Origin: Paludisphaera rhizosphaerae
GTDB taxonomy: Bacteria; Planctomycetota; Planctomycetia; Isosphaerales; Isosphaeraceae
Assembly (NCBI RefSeq): GCF_011065895.1
Contig: NZ_JAALCR010000025.1
Location: forward strand, 1 to 64,000
DNA length: 64,000 bases
Direction: 5' to 3'
Position 1 is the first letter of the stretch. Each line of letters begins with the position of its first letter. Positions 43,681 to 52,493 of this stretch are shown here, in pieces. Made by a program: the position numbers and the translations under genes. A model generated the notes under the pieces. That model saw only the letters and a list, made by a program, of their open reading frames with translations. It ran no database searches and had not been told where the DNA came from.

Positions 43681-45003
43681 ATGAGGACCTTCGACCTGAT
43701 CGCGATTCTGATCGTCGTGGCCGCCCTCTTCAGCTACATCAACTTCAAGGTGCTGAAGCTCCCTTCCGCCATCGGGCTGATGACGCTGACGCTGGCGTTC
43801 TCCGTGACGGTGTTCATCGTCGGCCACGCCTCGCCGGCGGCCGGGGCCTGGATCGACGGCCTGATGAGTCGGGTCGACCTGAACGAGGCGCTCTTGCACG
43901 GGATGCTGGGGTTTCTCCTTTTCGCCGGCGCGTTGCACGTCGACCTGGGGGACCTCGCCCGGAACCGTTGGCCGATCGCGGCCCTGTCGACGTTCGGGGT
44001 CCTGATCTCGACGGCGGTCGTCGGCGTGCTGACCTGGGGATTGCTGGTCTTGATCGGCCTGCCGATCCGGTTCATTGACTGCCTGCTGTTCGGCGCCTTG
44101 ATCTCTCCCACCGACCCGATCGCCGTGCTCGGACTGCTCAAGCGAGTCGGCGTTCCGAAGACGCTGGAGGTCCAGATCGCCGGCGAGTCCCTGTTCAACG
44201 ACGGCGTGGGGGTCGTCGTCTTCACCGGCTTGCTGGGGATCGCCGCGGGGATCCACGCTCCCGACGACGTCGGCCACGTCGCCTCTCTGTTCGCCCAGGA
44301 GACGCTCGGCGGCGCTCTGTTCGGGCTGATCGCCGGCTTCCTCGTCTTCCTGATGCTGCGGTCGGTCGACGACTACAAGGTGGAGGTCCTCCTCTCGCTG
44401 GGGCTGGTCGCCGGCGGCTACGCGCTGGCGGACGCCTGGCATCTCTCCGCGCCCATCGCCATGGTCGTGGCCGGGCTGATGATCGGGAACCACGGGCGGA
44501 CCTTCGCCATGTCGGAGACCACGAACGAGCGCCTCGACATGTTCTGGGAGTTGATCGACGAGGCTCTCAACGCGGTGCTCTTCGTGCTGATCGGGCTGGA
44601 GGTCCTCCTCCTGAGCTTCACGCCGAAGACCCTCGTCGCGGGGCTGCTGGTCGTCCCGATCGTTCTCGCGGCCCGGGCGGTCTCGGTCGCCCTGCCGGTT
44701 CGGGTGCTCCGCCGACGGGTTCGGTTCGAGCCCTCCACAGTGCGGATTCTGACCTGGGGCGGCCTGCGGGGGGGCATCTCGGTGGCGCTGGCGCTGTCGA
44801 TCCCGGGCGGCGCTTCGCCGTATGCGGTCCCCGGCCGTGACGTGATCCTGGTGATCACGTACGTCGTGGTGATCTTCTCCATCCTCGTGCAGGGGCTGAC
44901 CGTCGGTCCGTTGACCCAACGGTGGCTCTCCGAGACGGGCGAGCCCGCCTCCCTGATCACCATCGACGACGACGGCGCCGTCCCGGCGCAGGAATTGGGC
45001 TGA
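43681..45003 (+). CDS. Sodium:proton antiporter, CPA1/NhaP type
   Basis: The 440-residue protein has about twelve membrane helices. Family motifs are GMLGFLLFAGALHVDL (helix 3), ALISPTDPIAVLGLLK (helix 5), ESLFNDGVGVVVFTGL (helix 6, with the Asn-Asp ion-binding pair) and LTWGGLRGGISVALALSIP (helix 11 region). It exchanges Na+ or K+ for H+ across the inner membrane for pH and ion balance. The start ATG sits after GGAGATTCC. It stands alone between the kinase gene and the sec block. A strong bidirectional hairpin follows. Confidence 0.95.
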   Translation: MRTFDLIAILIVVAALFSYINFKVLKLPSAIGLMTLTLAFSVTVFIVGHASPAAGAWIDGLMSRVDLNEALLHGMLGFLLFAGALHVDLGDLARNRWPIAALSTFGVLISTAVVGVLTWGLLVLIGLPIRFIDCLLFGALISPTDPIAVLGLLKRVGVPKTLEVQIAGESLFNDGVGVVVFTGLLGIAAGIHAPDDVGHVASLFAQETLGGALFGLIAGFLVFLMLRSVDDYKVEVLLSLGLVAGGYALADAWHLSAPIAMVVAGLMIGNHGRTFAMSETTNERLDMFWELIDEALNAVLFVLIGLEVLLLSFTPKTLVAGLLVVPIVLAARAVSVALPVRVLRRRVRFEPSTVRILTWGGLRGGISVALALSIPGGASPYAVPGRDVILVITYVVVIFSILVQGLTVGPLTQRWLSETGEPASLITIDDDGAVPAQELG

Positions 45004-45047
45004 GGCTCACGCAAAGCCCCAAGCAGCGGTCGGGGCGCCAAAGCAAA

Positions 45048-45079
45048 AAGGGCCCTCCCCGGTGATGGGGAGGGCCCTT
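45048..45079. terminator. Bidirectional terminator between antiporter and secDF
   Basis: AAGGGCCCTCCCC and GGGGAGGGCCCTT form a perfect 13-bp stem with loop GGTGAT. An A run precedes it, which gives a T run for transcripts coming from the minus-strand secDF. Confidence 0.92.
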
Positions 45080-45115
45080 GGATGCGATCGACGGTCTCGT
45101 TGCTTCGGCCTCAGC

Positions 45116-48100
45116 TCAGCTCAGGCGGGAGGCGACGGCCGACTTGTCGCCGGGCTTGGAAGCGGCGCTGGGGGACGCTTCCTCGTGGCCGATCCAGTCG
45201 ATGAGGATCGGCGTGGCGATGTAGACCGTGCTGTATGTGCCGCTGAGGAAGCCGACGACCAGGGCGAAGGCGAAGCCGTGCAGGCCCTCGCCGCCCAGGA
45301 CGTAGAGGACCAGCACGACGAGCCAGGCCGTCAGCGACGTCAGGATCGTGCGGCTGAGGGTCTGGTTGATGGCGTCGTTGACCAGCTTGGGGGTCAGGTG
45401 GGGGGTCTTCCCCTTGATCTCCCGGATGCGGTCGAAGATGACGATCGTGTCGTTGACCGAGAAGCCGATGAGCGTCAGGAACGCCGCGACGATCGGCAGG
45501 TCGATCTTGAACTGGTCGATCATGAGCAGCGAGTTGAAGCCCGGGATCAAGGCCAGCCAGTAGCTGACGGCGATGGCGCCCAGGGTGATCAGCACGTCGT
45601 GGACAACGGCGAGCACCGCGGCCAGGCCGTAGGTGAACGAGTGGAACCGCCACCAGAGGTAGGCGACGATGATCACCCAGCTCGCCACGGTGGCGATGAG
45701 GGCCAGCGTCCGGGTTTCCGAGGCGACCGTGCTGCCGAAGTTGGCGATCCGCTCGAAGAGCATGTCGCGGTTGTTCGCCAGCGAGTCCTTCAGCGAGGCG
45801 AGCAGCGTCTTGGCGGCGTCGGGCTCCAGGTCGGTACGGAGCAGCAGCTTGGTGCCGCCGACGGCCGCCTTGTCGGCCGAACCGAGGGGGACGATCTCGA
45901 ACCGCGAGGTCGGGTTGGCGATCTTGGCGGCGTCGAGCACGCGGGCGAACTCTGCCGCGACGACCTCCGCCGGCTTCTGAGTGCTGTTGAACGACGTGGT
46001 GTTGAACGACAGCTCGTACTCGCGGCCTCCGGCGAACCGGGCGGCCAGCGAGGGCGTGGTCGATTTGGCGTCGGCCGGGGCGCCCGCGATCGCCTTCTCG
46101 GCGCCGACGGTCATGTCGATCTTGGCGAGCGACGGGCCGAACGCCTCGATGATCTTGTTCTTCACCTGGACGGGGTCCTGATCGGTCGTCCGGATGTTGA
46201 ACCGGGCGGCCTTCTCAGCCCCCTCGTGGCTGACGCGGAGGCTCTCGATCGTCACGTCGGGGAGCACGCCGGCCTTCTCGCGGACGAACTCGGTCCGCTG
46301 GCTGTCCGACAGGCTCTTGACCGTGGCGTCGGCCTCGTTCAGCCGGATGGTGACCAGGGTGCCGCCGGTGAAGTCGATGTTGTACATCGTCCGGCCGCGG
46401 GCGAAGAACGCCGCCAGGCCCAGCAGGATCAGGATCATCGACACGGCCATGCAGTAGTACCGGGGGCCGACGAAGTCGATGTTCGTCTTGTCCCAGAGCT
46501 TGCGGAAGTGCAACTCCTTGAGCCAGCCCTGCGAGTAGGCGGCCTCAAAGATGAACCGCGACATGAAGACGGCCGTGAACAGGTTCCAGAGCATGCCCAG
46601 GATCATCGTGAGGGCGAAGCCCTTGACCTCCTCGGTCCCCACGGCGTAGAGCACGATCGCGGCCAGCAGGTTGGTGACGTGCGAGTCGAAGATCGTCACC
46701 CAGGCTCGGTTGAAGCCGTTGCGGATCTGCTGCGACAGGCTGGCGCCCTTCTCCTTCTCTTCCCGCATGCGCTCGAAGACGAGCACGTTGGCGTCGACGG
46801 CCATGCCGATCGTCAGCGCCAGCCCGGCGAGGCCCGGCAGCGAGAACGTGGCCTGGATGAAGGCCATCGAGCCGATCAGCAGGATCATGTTGGCGATCAG
46901 CGCGATGACGGCGACCACGCCGGCGAAGCGGTAATACCAGATCATGAAGATGGGCACGATCAGCATCGAGACCCAGATGGCCCGCCAGCCCTTGGCGATC
47001 GAGTCTTCGCCGAGCGTCGGCCCGACGTTCTCTTCCTGGAGGGGAGTCGGGTTGAGGCTCGCCGGCAGGCTGCCGGCCTGGAGGATGTTGATGAGGTGAT
47101 CGACTTCCTTGGCCTTGAAGCCCTGGCCGCCCCCTTCGATGATCCCCGAGTCGCGGATCTCCGAGTTGATCGACGGCGCGGACATCACCAGGTTGTCGAG
47201 CAGAATCGCAAGCTGGTACCGGAAGGCGTCGCCTTCTTCGGGGAGGTGCTCGCGGGTCAACTGGCCGAACTTGCGGGCGCCGGTCCGGTTGAACTGGAAG
47301 CCGACGGCCGGCTGGAGCCGCTCGTCCTGCGCCGCGTAGGCGCGGGAGAGGAACTTGCCGGTGACGTCCTGGCGGTCCTCGACGCAGAGGATGTAGATCT
47401 CGGTCCGGCCTTCAGACACCTTCTCCTCGCGGATGATCGGGTCCGAGGGCATGGGGCGGGTCGGGTCGCCGCCGCGGATCTGGCTGGGGTTGTACGCCAC
47501 CTCGTAAGAGGCGATCGACGCCAGGTTGTGGGGCTCGGTCAGGGTGAGGGTGTCGGCCGAGTTCCGCTCGATGGGGATCGCCAGCCGCTTCTCGGCCCCG
47601 GTCGAATCCTTGCCGGAGACGACCACTTCCACACCGGCGTAGAGGTCGCGCTTCCAGTTCTGCTTGGCGTCGGTGATGGACTTCTCGGTGAACTGGGGGT
47701 TGGTCCCGCTGGAGACCTCGCCCAGCCGGGCCCACTTGTACCGGGCGGGGGGCTTGGCCAGGCCGCCGGGGCCCAGGGCGCGGGAGGTCGCCTCGGAGTC
47801 GTGCTTGCGGTTGGCGAGGATCCGGAACTCGAGCGAGCCGACGTCCGTCAGCATGCTCTTGACCTCTTCAACCTCCTCCGGGCTGGCCTTGGGGAGGATG
47901 ATCTCGATCCGGTTGCCGCCGACGCTGCGGATCGGCGTCTCCTTGACGCCCTGGGGATCCGCCCGCTGTTTCAGGGCCGCAATCAGCTCCTGCATGTTGA
48001 AGTTCTTGGCCGAGGCGCTCTCCTTGGCGACCTCGTACACCAGGATCGTCCCCCCGGAGAGGTCGATGCCCAGCTTGAGCTTCTTCTCCGGCGGATACAA

Positions 48101-48166
48101 TGCGATCAACCCCAGGAGGGTCGATCCCACGATCAAGGCGCTCTTCCAGTTCAACAACTTGTTCAT
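45116..48166 (-). CDS. secDF: Protein translocase SecDF, fused form
   Basis: The 1016-residue protein joins SecD and SecF. The SecD half has LGIDLSGGTILVYEV near the N-terminus, a long periplasmic P1 region, and a membrane block with DANVLVFERMREE. The SecF half has YNIDFTGGTLVTIRL and, in its membrane block, LIGFSVNDTIVIFDRIRE. Twelve membrane helices fit the fused form. It uses the proton gradient to pull exported proteins out of the SecYEG channel. The P1 part between residues about 120 and 330 is longer than in E. coli SecD. Upstream on the same strand are yajC and tgt, the conserved order in many bacteria, though a 317-base gap with a family-A palindrome separates secDF from yajC. Confidence 0.98.
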   Translation of the reverse strand: MNKLLNWKSALIVGSTLLGLIALYPPEKKLKLGIDLSGGTILVYEVAKESASAKNFNMQELIAALKQRADPQGVKETPIRSVGGNRIEIILPKASPEEVEEVKSMLTDVGSLEFRILANRKHDSEATSRALGPGGLAKPPARYKWARLGEVSSGTNPQFTEKSITDAKQNWKRDLYAGVEVVVSGKDSTGAEKRLAIPIERNSADTLTLTEPHNLASIASYEVAYNPSQIRGGDPTRPMPSDPIIREEKVSEGRTEIYILCVEDRQDVTGKFLSRAYAAQDERLQPAVGFQFNRTGARKFGQLTREHLPEEGDAFRYQLAILLDNLVMSAPSINSEIRDSGIIEGGGQGFKAKEVDHLINILQAGSLPASLNPTPLQEENVGPTLGEDSIAKGWRAIWVSMLIVPIFMIWYYRFAGVVAVIALIANMILLIGSMAFIQATFSLPGLAGLALTIGMAVDANVLVFERMREEKEKGASLSQQIRNGFNRAWVTIFDSHVTNLLAAIVLYAVGTEEVKGFALTMILGMLWNLFTAVFMSRFIFEAAYSQGWLKELHFRKLWDKTNIDFVGPRYYCMAVSMILILLGLAAFFARGRTMYNIDFTGGTLVTIRLNEADATVKSLSDSQRTEFVREKAGVLPDVTIESLRVSHEGAEKAARFNIRTTDQDPVQVKNKIIEAFGPSLAKIDMTVGAEKAIAGAPADAKSTTPSLAARFAGGREYELSFNTTSFNSTQKPAEVVAAEFARVLDAAKIANPTSRFEIVPLGSADKAAVGGTKLLLRTDLEPDAAKTLLASLKDSLANNRDMLFERIANFGSTVASETRTLALIATVASWVIIVAYLWWRFHSFTYGLAAVLAVVHDVLITLGAIAVSYWLALIPGFNSLLMIDQFKIDLPIVAAFLTLIGFSVNDTIVIFDRIREIKGKTPHLTPKLVNDAINQTLSRTILTSLTAWLVVLVLYVLGGEGLHGFAFALVVGFLSGTYSTVYIATPILIDWIGHEEASPSAASKPGDKSAVASRLS

Positions 48167-48290
48167 CGGCGTTCCTCAAGCCCCGCAGGCGGCGGCCGAC
48201 CGCGGTCCATGGTCGGCGAAAACGAGTGTCGGATCGTGGTTAATTCAAACTGGGAAGTCTGTCTTTCGGGCCGTGAAGCTGATCCTGGTC

Positions 48291-48448
48291 CCCTCTCCCG
48301 CCGGGAGAGGGTGGCCCGGAGGGCCGGGTGAGGGTCGTCGGACCGTAAGCGAAGCCTGGGTTTACGGTTCGCGAGACCAACGCGCCCTCCGAAATCCCAC
48401 GACCCTCACCCGCCGCTGCGCGGCTGCCCTCTCCCGGCGGGAGAGGGG
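48291..48448. repeat. Palindromic repeat, family A, complete inverted pair
   Basis: The left arm has CCCTCTCCCGCCGGGAGAGG then TGGCCCGGAGGGCCGGGTGA. The right arm has CCCTCACCCGCCGCTGCGCG then CCCTCTCCCGGCGGGAGAGG. It fills the gap between yajC and secDF and could tune read-through into secDF. Confidence 0.85.
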
Positions 48449-48483
48449 ACGAAAAACGCCGGCGTCCGGTCGCGGATCACGCG

Positions 48484-48822
48484 TCACTCCGACTCCACCA
48501 CCCGGACGATGCTCCCCCGGTCGACCTTCATGCGGACTCCCTTCTCGTCGTCGATCCGCAGGACGACCTGACCGGTCGTCGAGTCGATCGAGACGATGGC
48601 GCCGTAGATCCCTCCGGCCGTGACGACCCGATCGTTCTTCTTCAGAGCCTCGATCATCGTCCGCCGCTTCTTTTCCTGCTCCTTCTGGGGAAGGTAGATC
48701 ATGAAATAGAACAGCAGCGGCAGCGGCAGGAAGAACAGGATCGTCGACCAGGTGTTGGCCTGGCCGCCCGCGTCCTGGGCGAACAAAAGAGGGCCGATCG
48801 CGTCGAACAAACCAGACATCAT
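48484..48822 (-). CDS. yajC: Preprotein translocase accessory subunit YajC
   Basis: The 112-residue protein has a single membrane helix (ILFFLPLPLLFYFMIYLPQK) followed by the YajC signature QEKKRRTMIEALKKNDRVVT and AGGIYGAIVSID, then a small beta domain. It associates with SecDF in the inner membrane. Two adjacent ATG codons (48822 and 48819) are possible starts. The longest frame begins 45 bases further out, only 8 bases from the tgt stop. The distance to tgt (about 53 bases) suggests one operon. Confidence 0.93.
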   Translation of the reverse strand: MMSGLFDAIGPLLFAQDAGGQANTWSTILFFLPLPLLFYFMIYLPQKEQEKKRRTMIEALKKNDRVVTAGGIYGAIVSIDSTTGQVVLRIDDEKGVRMKVDRGSIVRVVESE

Positions 48823-48875
48823 CAACGGGTCCAAAAGGGTCGGGGCCGGCGGGCGTAATCCCTGCACTCTAACGA

Positions 48876-50039
48876 CTAGGGTCCCAGGGCTTCAAGAACG
48901 TCCAACCGCAACTGGACGAATCGCCCCTCGCATATCGCTTCGCGCATCCGGCGTGTGAGGCGCTGCAAGTAGGCCAGGTTGTGGATCGAGGCCAGGATCG
49001 GGCCCAGCATCTCCTTGGCCAAAAAAAGATGCCGCAGGTAGGCCCGCGAGAACTTCGTGCAGGCCAGGCAGTCGCACCCTTCCTCCAGCGGCCGGGGGTC
49101 GCGGGCGTGGGCCGCGTTGCGGAGCTTGACCTGCCCGGCGTCCGTGAAGCAGGTGGCGTTGCGGCCGTTGCGGGTCGGCATCACGCAGTCGAACATGTCG
49201 ATCCCGGCAAGGACCGCGTCCAGCAGGTCCTGCGGCCGGCCGACGCCCATCAGGTAGCGAGGGCGGTCTTCCGGCAGCCGGTGGACCGAGACGTCGAGCG
49301 CCCGGCGGACCTCATCTCGGCTCTCGCCGACGCTCACGCCGCCGACCGCATAGCCGTCGAAGTCCATCGCGACCAGCTCGGCCGCGCATCGGGCCCGCAG
49401 GTCTTCGTGCGAGCCCCCCTGGACGATGCCGAAGAGCGCCTGATCGGGTCGAGTCTTCGCCGCCTTGCAGCGGGCGGCCCAGGCGATCGTGCGATTCACG
49501 GCCCGCTCGATGTCGACCTTTTCCGCCGGCAGGGCCGGGCACTGGTCGAGGCACATGGCGACGTCCGCGCCGAGGGCCTCCTGGATGGCCACGGCGCGTT
49601 CGGGGGTGAGTTCCAGCAGGCGGCCGTCGAGGTGGGATCGGAACGAGGCGCCCTTGTCGGTGATCTTGGCGCGGTCGGCCAGGCTGAAGACCTGGAAGCC
49701 GCCGGAGTCGGTCAGAATCGGGCCGTCCCAGGCCATGAACTTGTGCAGGCCGCCGAGCGCGGCGACGGTCTCCTCGCCGGGCCGGAGGGCCAGGTGGTAC
49801 GTGTTGGCGAGGATCATCCGTGAGCCCGTCGCCCGGACCTGGTCGGGCGTGAGCCCCTTGATCGAGGCCAGCGTCCCGACCGGCATGAAGACGGGCGTCT
49901 CAACCGACCCGTGTGGCGTGTCGAGCCTCCCCGCCCTCGCGGCCGAACCGGCGTCGCGCGCTTCCGCCGTGTACCGGACGGGACGCGGCGGGGCTTGCAG
50001 GGCGGGGTCGGGGGTCAACGGGGAATCTCGCAGTTTCAC
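48876..50039 (-). CDS. tgt: tRNA-guanine transglycosylase (queuosine synthesis)
   Basis: The enzyme exchanges guanine 34 of certain tRNAs for the queuosine precursor preQ1. The 387-residue protein shows [33 protein letters not shown] with the proton-acceptor Asp, the substrate region [13 protein letters not shown], and [29 protein letters not shown] carries the nucleophilic Asp. The C-terminal zinc site is CDCLAC followed by the distal His in YLRHLF. A 20-residue Pro-rich N-terminal extension precedes the conserved part. It begins the tgt-yajC-secDF block. Confidence 0.98.
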   Translation of the reverse strand: MKLRDSPLTPDPALQAPPRPVRYTAEARDAGSAARAGRLDTPHGSVETPVFMPVGTLASIKGLTPDQVRATGSRMILANTYHLALRPGEETVAALGGLHKFMAWDGPILTDSGGFQVFSLADRAKITDKGASFRSHLDGRLLELTPERAVAIQEALGADVAMCLDQCPALPAEKVDIERAVNRTIAWAARCKAAKTRPDQALFGIVQGGSHEDLRARCAAELVAMDFDGYAVGGVSVGESRDEVRRALDVSVHRLPEDRPRYLMGVGRPQDLLDAVLAGIDMFDCVMPTRNGRNATCFTDAGQVKLRNAAHARDPRPLEEGCDCLACTKFSRAYLRHLFLAKEMLGPILASIHNLAYLQRLTRRMREAICEGRFVQLRLDVLEALGP

Positions 50040-50057
50040 ATCCGAGACCTTAACGGA

Positions 50058-50309
50058 CTTCCCCCGTCGCGGGGGAAGGTGGCCCGAAGGGCCGGATGAG
50101 GGGGCGACCGGCGTCGGACGCGCTGGTCGTCGGACAGCTCATGGAAGTCGATGCGAATCGGCCTTTTCCTCCCCTTGAGCGGGGAGGCAGCCGCAGACCG
50201 AATGAGGGGCGGCCGGCGTCGGTTGGCGAGGAGGTTTGGGTGCCGCAGGCCCCTGGACCTCCCCCCTCATCCGCCCCTTCGGGGCACCTTCCCCCGCGAG
50301 GGGGGAAGG
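50058..50309. repeat. Palindromic repeat, family A, three units
   Basis: Unit 1 has CTTCCCCCGTCGCGGGGGAA then GGCCCGAAGGGCCGGATGAG. Unit 2 near 50165 has CCTCCCCTTGAGCGGGGAGG. Unit 3 is the inverse, with CCCCTCATCCGCCCCTTCGG then CTTCCCCCGCGAGGGGGGAA. It occupies the 337-base gap upstream of tgt; no gene seen. Confidence 0.82.
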
Positions 50310-50336
50310 CCGTTACGGCCCCGGAATCGGAGAAAC

Positions 50337-50364
50337 GTGGGCTGGGTTCGAGGCCCCAGCCCAC
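50337..50364 (-). terminator. Hairpin terminator behind the alpha-CTD-like gene
   Basis: GTGGGCTGGG and CCCAGCCCAC pair over 10 bp around TTCGAGGC, 12 bases after the minus-strand stop at 50377. Confidence 0.75.
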
Positions 50365-50376
50365 AGAAAGCCTCCG

Positions 50377-51762
50377 TCAGTCGTTTTTGAGCTTCAGGCC
50401 CAGGGCGGAGAGCTTGTCGCGGACCTCGTTGAGCGAGGTGACGCCGAAGTTCTTGCATTCCAGCAGGTCGTCGCCGGACCGCTTGGCGAGATCGCCGACG
50501 GTCTGGAGATTCAGCTTGCTCATGCACTTGCGGGCCCGGACGGAGAGGCTCAGCTCGCTGATCGGTTTGTTGAGCATCGCCTGCAGTTCGGGCGAGACTT
50601 CCTGGGCGGGCTCGTTGCGGGGGTCGCCGCCGTGGCCGCCGCGCTCGGGGCCTTCCAGGGCCATGCCCAGGCGGACGCCCTTGGACCGCATCATCTCCTT
50701 GATTTCGGACAGCGAGGTTTCGCCGAAATTCTTGGAGGCCAGCAGCGCCGCCTCGGTCGTCCGGGTGAGGTCGCCGAGCGTCCGGATGTTCATCTTGCGG
50801 AGGCAGTTGCGGCTGCGGACCGACAGCTCGAAGTCGGTGACCGGGATCTCCAGCAACTGCTTGAGGACGGTGTAGCCCTTTTCGGCTTCCTCGTCGTAGT
50901 ACATCCCCTTGCTGGCCTGGCAGTCCTTGACGAACAGCCGGGCGCGGGGGTGGTTGGGCTCGTATTCCAGGACGTGCCGGTAGCACTGCTCGGCGTCGCG
51001 GAACTTCATCTCGTCCTCGTACAGGACGCCCAGGTTGATCCAGGCGGCCAGCGGGACGGGAGGACGCTCGGTGCATCGCTTGTAGAAGTCGACGGCGGCG
51101 TCGTCGTTGCCGTACAGGTCGTTGATGTAGGCCAGCTCAAAGAGGGCCCCGTTGTGGTCGCGGTCCAGGCTGAGGGCCTTCTCCAGTTCGGCGGAGGCCA
51201 GTTCCAGCTCGCCCTCGGCGGCCAGGATCGCCCCGCGCTGGAAGTGGTACTCGGCGGACGAGCCGACCGTCTTTTCCAGACCGGCGAGCAGCTTCTTGGC
51301 CTCGGCGATCTTGGAGGCACCTTCCTCGGACTTGCCGTTGGCCTCGTCGAGCTGGCCCAGGCGACGCAGGGCGCCGGCGCGGCGCAGCTCCGAATTCTTG
51401 GCGTCGTAGCCCAGCTTGGCCGACTGGCCGAAGGCGTCGGCCGCTTCCTGGTACTTCTGGAGGTTCTCGTAGGCGAGCCCCTGGAAATACAGGGCCATGC
51501 CCTGCTCGCCCGCCCGCTTCAGGTTGTCCAGACCGGCCGCGTAACGGCCCAGCAGCACCTCGCCGACGCCCAGCCGCAGGCTCCCCTCCGGCGTGGGGCT
51601 GGCCTTCTTCTCGCGGTCCCGGATCGTGGTGACGGCGTCGCGGAGCGTCCGGTAACGCGAGGGGTCGCGGTTGAGCAGCTCGCGCAGGTCGGCGACGGCC
51701 GACACGTCGAATGGCGTGCGATCCATGATCGCGCGGACGTCCGTGGTCATCATCTCAGTCAT
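50377..51762 (-). CDS. TPR protein with two RNA polymerase alpha-CTD-like domains
   Basis: The 461-residue protein has a TPR region of about 250 residues (GMALYFQGLAYENLQKYQEA, AAWINLGVLYEDEMKFRDAE). Two copies of the helix-hairpin-helix fold of the RNA polymerase alpha subunit C-terminal domain follow. The first, around residues 315-380, reads FELSVRSRNCLRKMNIRTLG and KNFGETSLSEIKEMM. The second, at the C-terminus, reads LSLSVRARKCMSKLNLQTVG and KNFGVTSLNEVRDKL. The alpha-CTD normally binds promoter UP elements and regulators, but the assembly domain of alpha is absent here, so this is not RpoA. It may be a transcription cofactor recruited to promoters or regulators. The ATG at 51762 has GGAG upstream. 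It is a single-gene unit with its own terminator. Confidence 0.9.
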   Translation of the reverse strand: MTEMMTTDVRAIMDRTPFDVSAVADLRELLNRDPSRYRTLRDAVTTIRDREKKASPTPEGSLRLGVGEVLLGRYAAGLDNLKRAGEQGMALYFQGLAYENLQKYQEAADAFGQSAKLGYDAKNSELRRAGALRRLGQLDEANGKSEEGASKIAEAKKLLAGLEKTVGSSAEYHFQRGAILAAEGELELASAELEKALSLDRDHNGALFELAYINDLYGNDDAAVDFYKRCTERPPVPLAAWINLGVLYEDEMKFRDAEQCYRHVLEYEPNHPRARLFVKDCQASKGMYYDEEAEKGYTVLKQLLEIPVTDFELSVRSRNCLRKMNIRTLGDLTRTTEAALLASKNFGETSLSEIKEMMRSKGVRLGMALEGPERGGHGGDPRNEPAQEVSPELQAMLNKPISELSLSVRARKCMSKLNLQTVGDLAKRSGDDLLECKNFGVTSLNEVRDKLSALGLKLKND

Positions 51763-51884
51763 GGCCGCATCATCTCCATGTTCCGTCCGCTTACCCAACC
51801 AACCTACCTAGCCAAAACCCTGCCTGACCCGGGCCGCGACGCCCTCGTCGGCGGATTGAATCCGACATAGTAACGAATTTCCTT

Positions 51885-51914
51885 GACTTGTCAAAGACCG
51901 GCGTTCCGACGGCG
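51885..51914 (+). promoter_or_regulatory. 30-bp direct repeat, copy 1, upstream of the gene at 52013
   Basis: GACTTGTCAAAGACCGGCGT and the next ten bases recur exactly at 52402-52431. In both places TTATCTT follows about 14-15 bases later (51928 and 52443). Both copies lie 90-130 bases upstream of a small plus-strand gene, so they may be a shared promoter or operator. Confidence 0.5.
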
Positions 51915-51947
51915 AGGTTCCGCGCGTTATCTTGTTTGGTCGTCAAG

Positions 51948-51980
51948 TCCACGCTTGCGTGGATATGCGATCGGCGACGG
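51948..51980. repeat. Palindrome, family B
   Basis: TCCACGC and GCGTGGA pair around TT, followed by TATGCGATCGGCGACGG, the tail also seen behind the intact copy at 53021. It lies between the 30-bp repeat and the gene at 52013. Confidence 0.65.
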
Positions 51981-52012
51981 TCTTGCACAAGGCCACGGGT
52001 GGGGACGCTGGA

Positions 52013-52378
52013 ATGTCGAACCTTGAGCAGCCGACTCGGACTGCCCCTCGGACGTCGAGCTCATTCGTTCTGGTCGTCGCATTGATCCCGTTCCTCCCCG
52101 CGCTTTTCGTCTTCTGGTTTCTCTTCCTTCGCTGCGGTCCGACCTACTACGCGCCGGGATTCAGCGAGGCCAAATTCGCCTCGCTGCGAGAGGGAATGAG
52201 CGCCGACGAGGTGGAGGCGATTCTCGGACGACCCTTGCAGAAGGTTCCGCAGGCCGATGGCGGGATGCTGTGGACCTACAGCGATCGGGACGACGACACT
52301 TGCGACTTTGAGATGCGGTGGGTCTATTTCAAGTCAGGTGAAATTCGTCGAGTCGTCAAGATGTATTGGGACGATTAA
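52013..52378 (+). CDS. Membrane-anchored protein with SmpA/BamE-like domain
   Basis: The 121-residue product has a membrane helix (VLVVALIPFLPALFVFWFLF) and then a small domain with FAKFASLREG-like spacing: FASLREGMSADEVEAILGRP, GGMLWTYSDRDDD and RWVYFKSGEIRRVVK. GMSADEVEAILG is the hallmark of the SmpA/OmlA/BamE fold, a two-helix, three-strand unit often used for protein contact at the envelope. The helix here is a plain membrane anchor without a lipobox, unlike BamE itself. The ATG at 52013 was chosen because the longer frame runs through a palindrome. The next gene follows behind the second copy of the 30-bp repeat. Confidence 0.75.
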   Translation: MSNLEQPTRTAPRTSSSFVLVVALIPFLPALFVFWFLFLRCGPTYYAPGFSEAKFASLREGMSADEVEAILGRPLQKVPQADGGMLWTYSDRDDDTCDFEMRWVYFKSGEIRRVVKMYWDD

Positions 52379-52401
52379 CCAAGGCGAGTCGAAGCGTGGA
52401 A

Positions 52402-52431
52402 GACTTGTCAAAGACCGGCGTTCCGACGGCG
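52402..52431 (+). promoter_or_regulatory. 30-bp direct repeat, copy 2, upstream of the gene at 52494
   Basis: This is identical over 30 bases to 51885-51914. It begins 24 bases after the stop of the preceding gene and ends 62 bases before the next ATG, so the second gene probably has its own start of transcription. Confidence 0.5.
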
Positions 52432-52493
52432 CTTCCTTCGAGTTATCTTCCGTGAATCGGCAAGCTCGATCCGTCGGACGGAGGAAGACACCC

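Noticed and set aside
45062-48331. A 1089-codon open frame antisense to secDF
   Set aside because: It mirrors secDF exactly, is rich in Gly, Arg, Val and Asp without motifs, and has no leader or domain.
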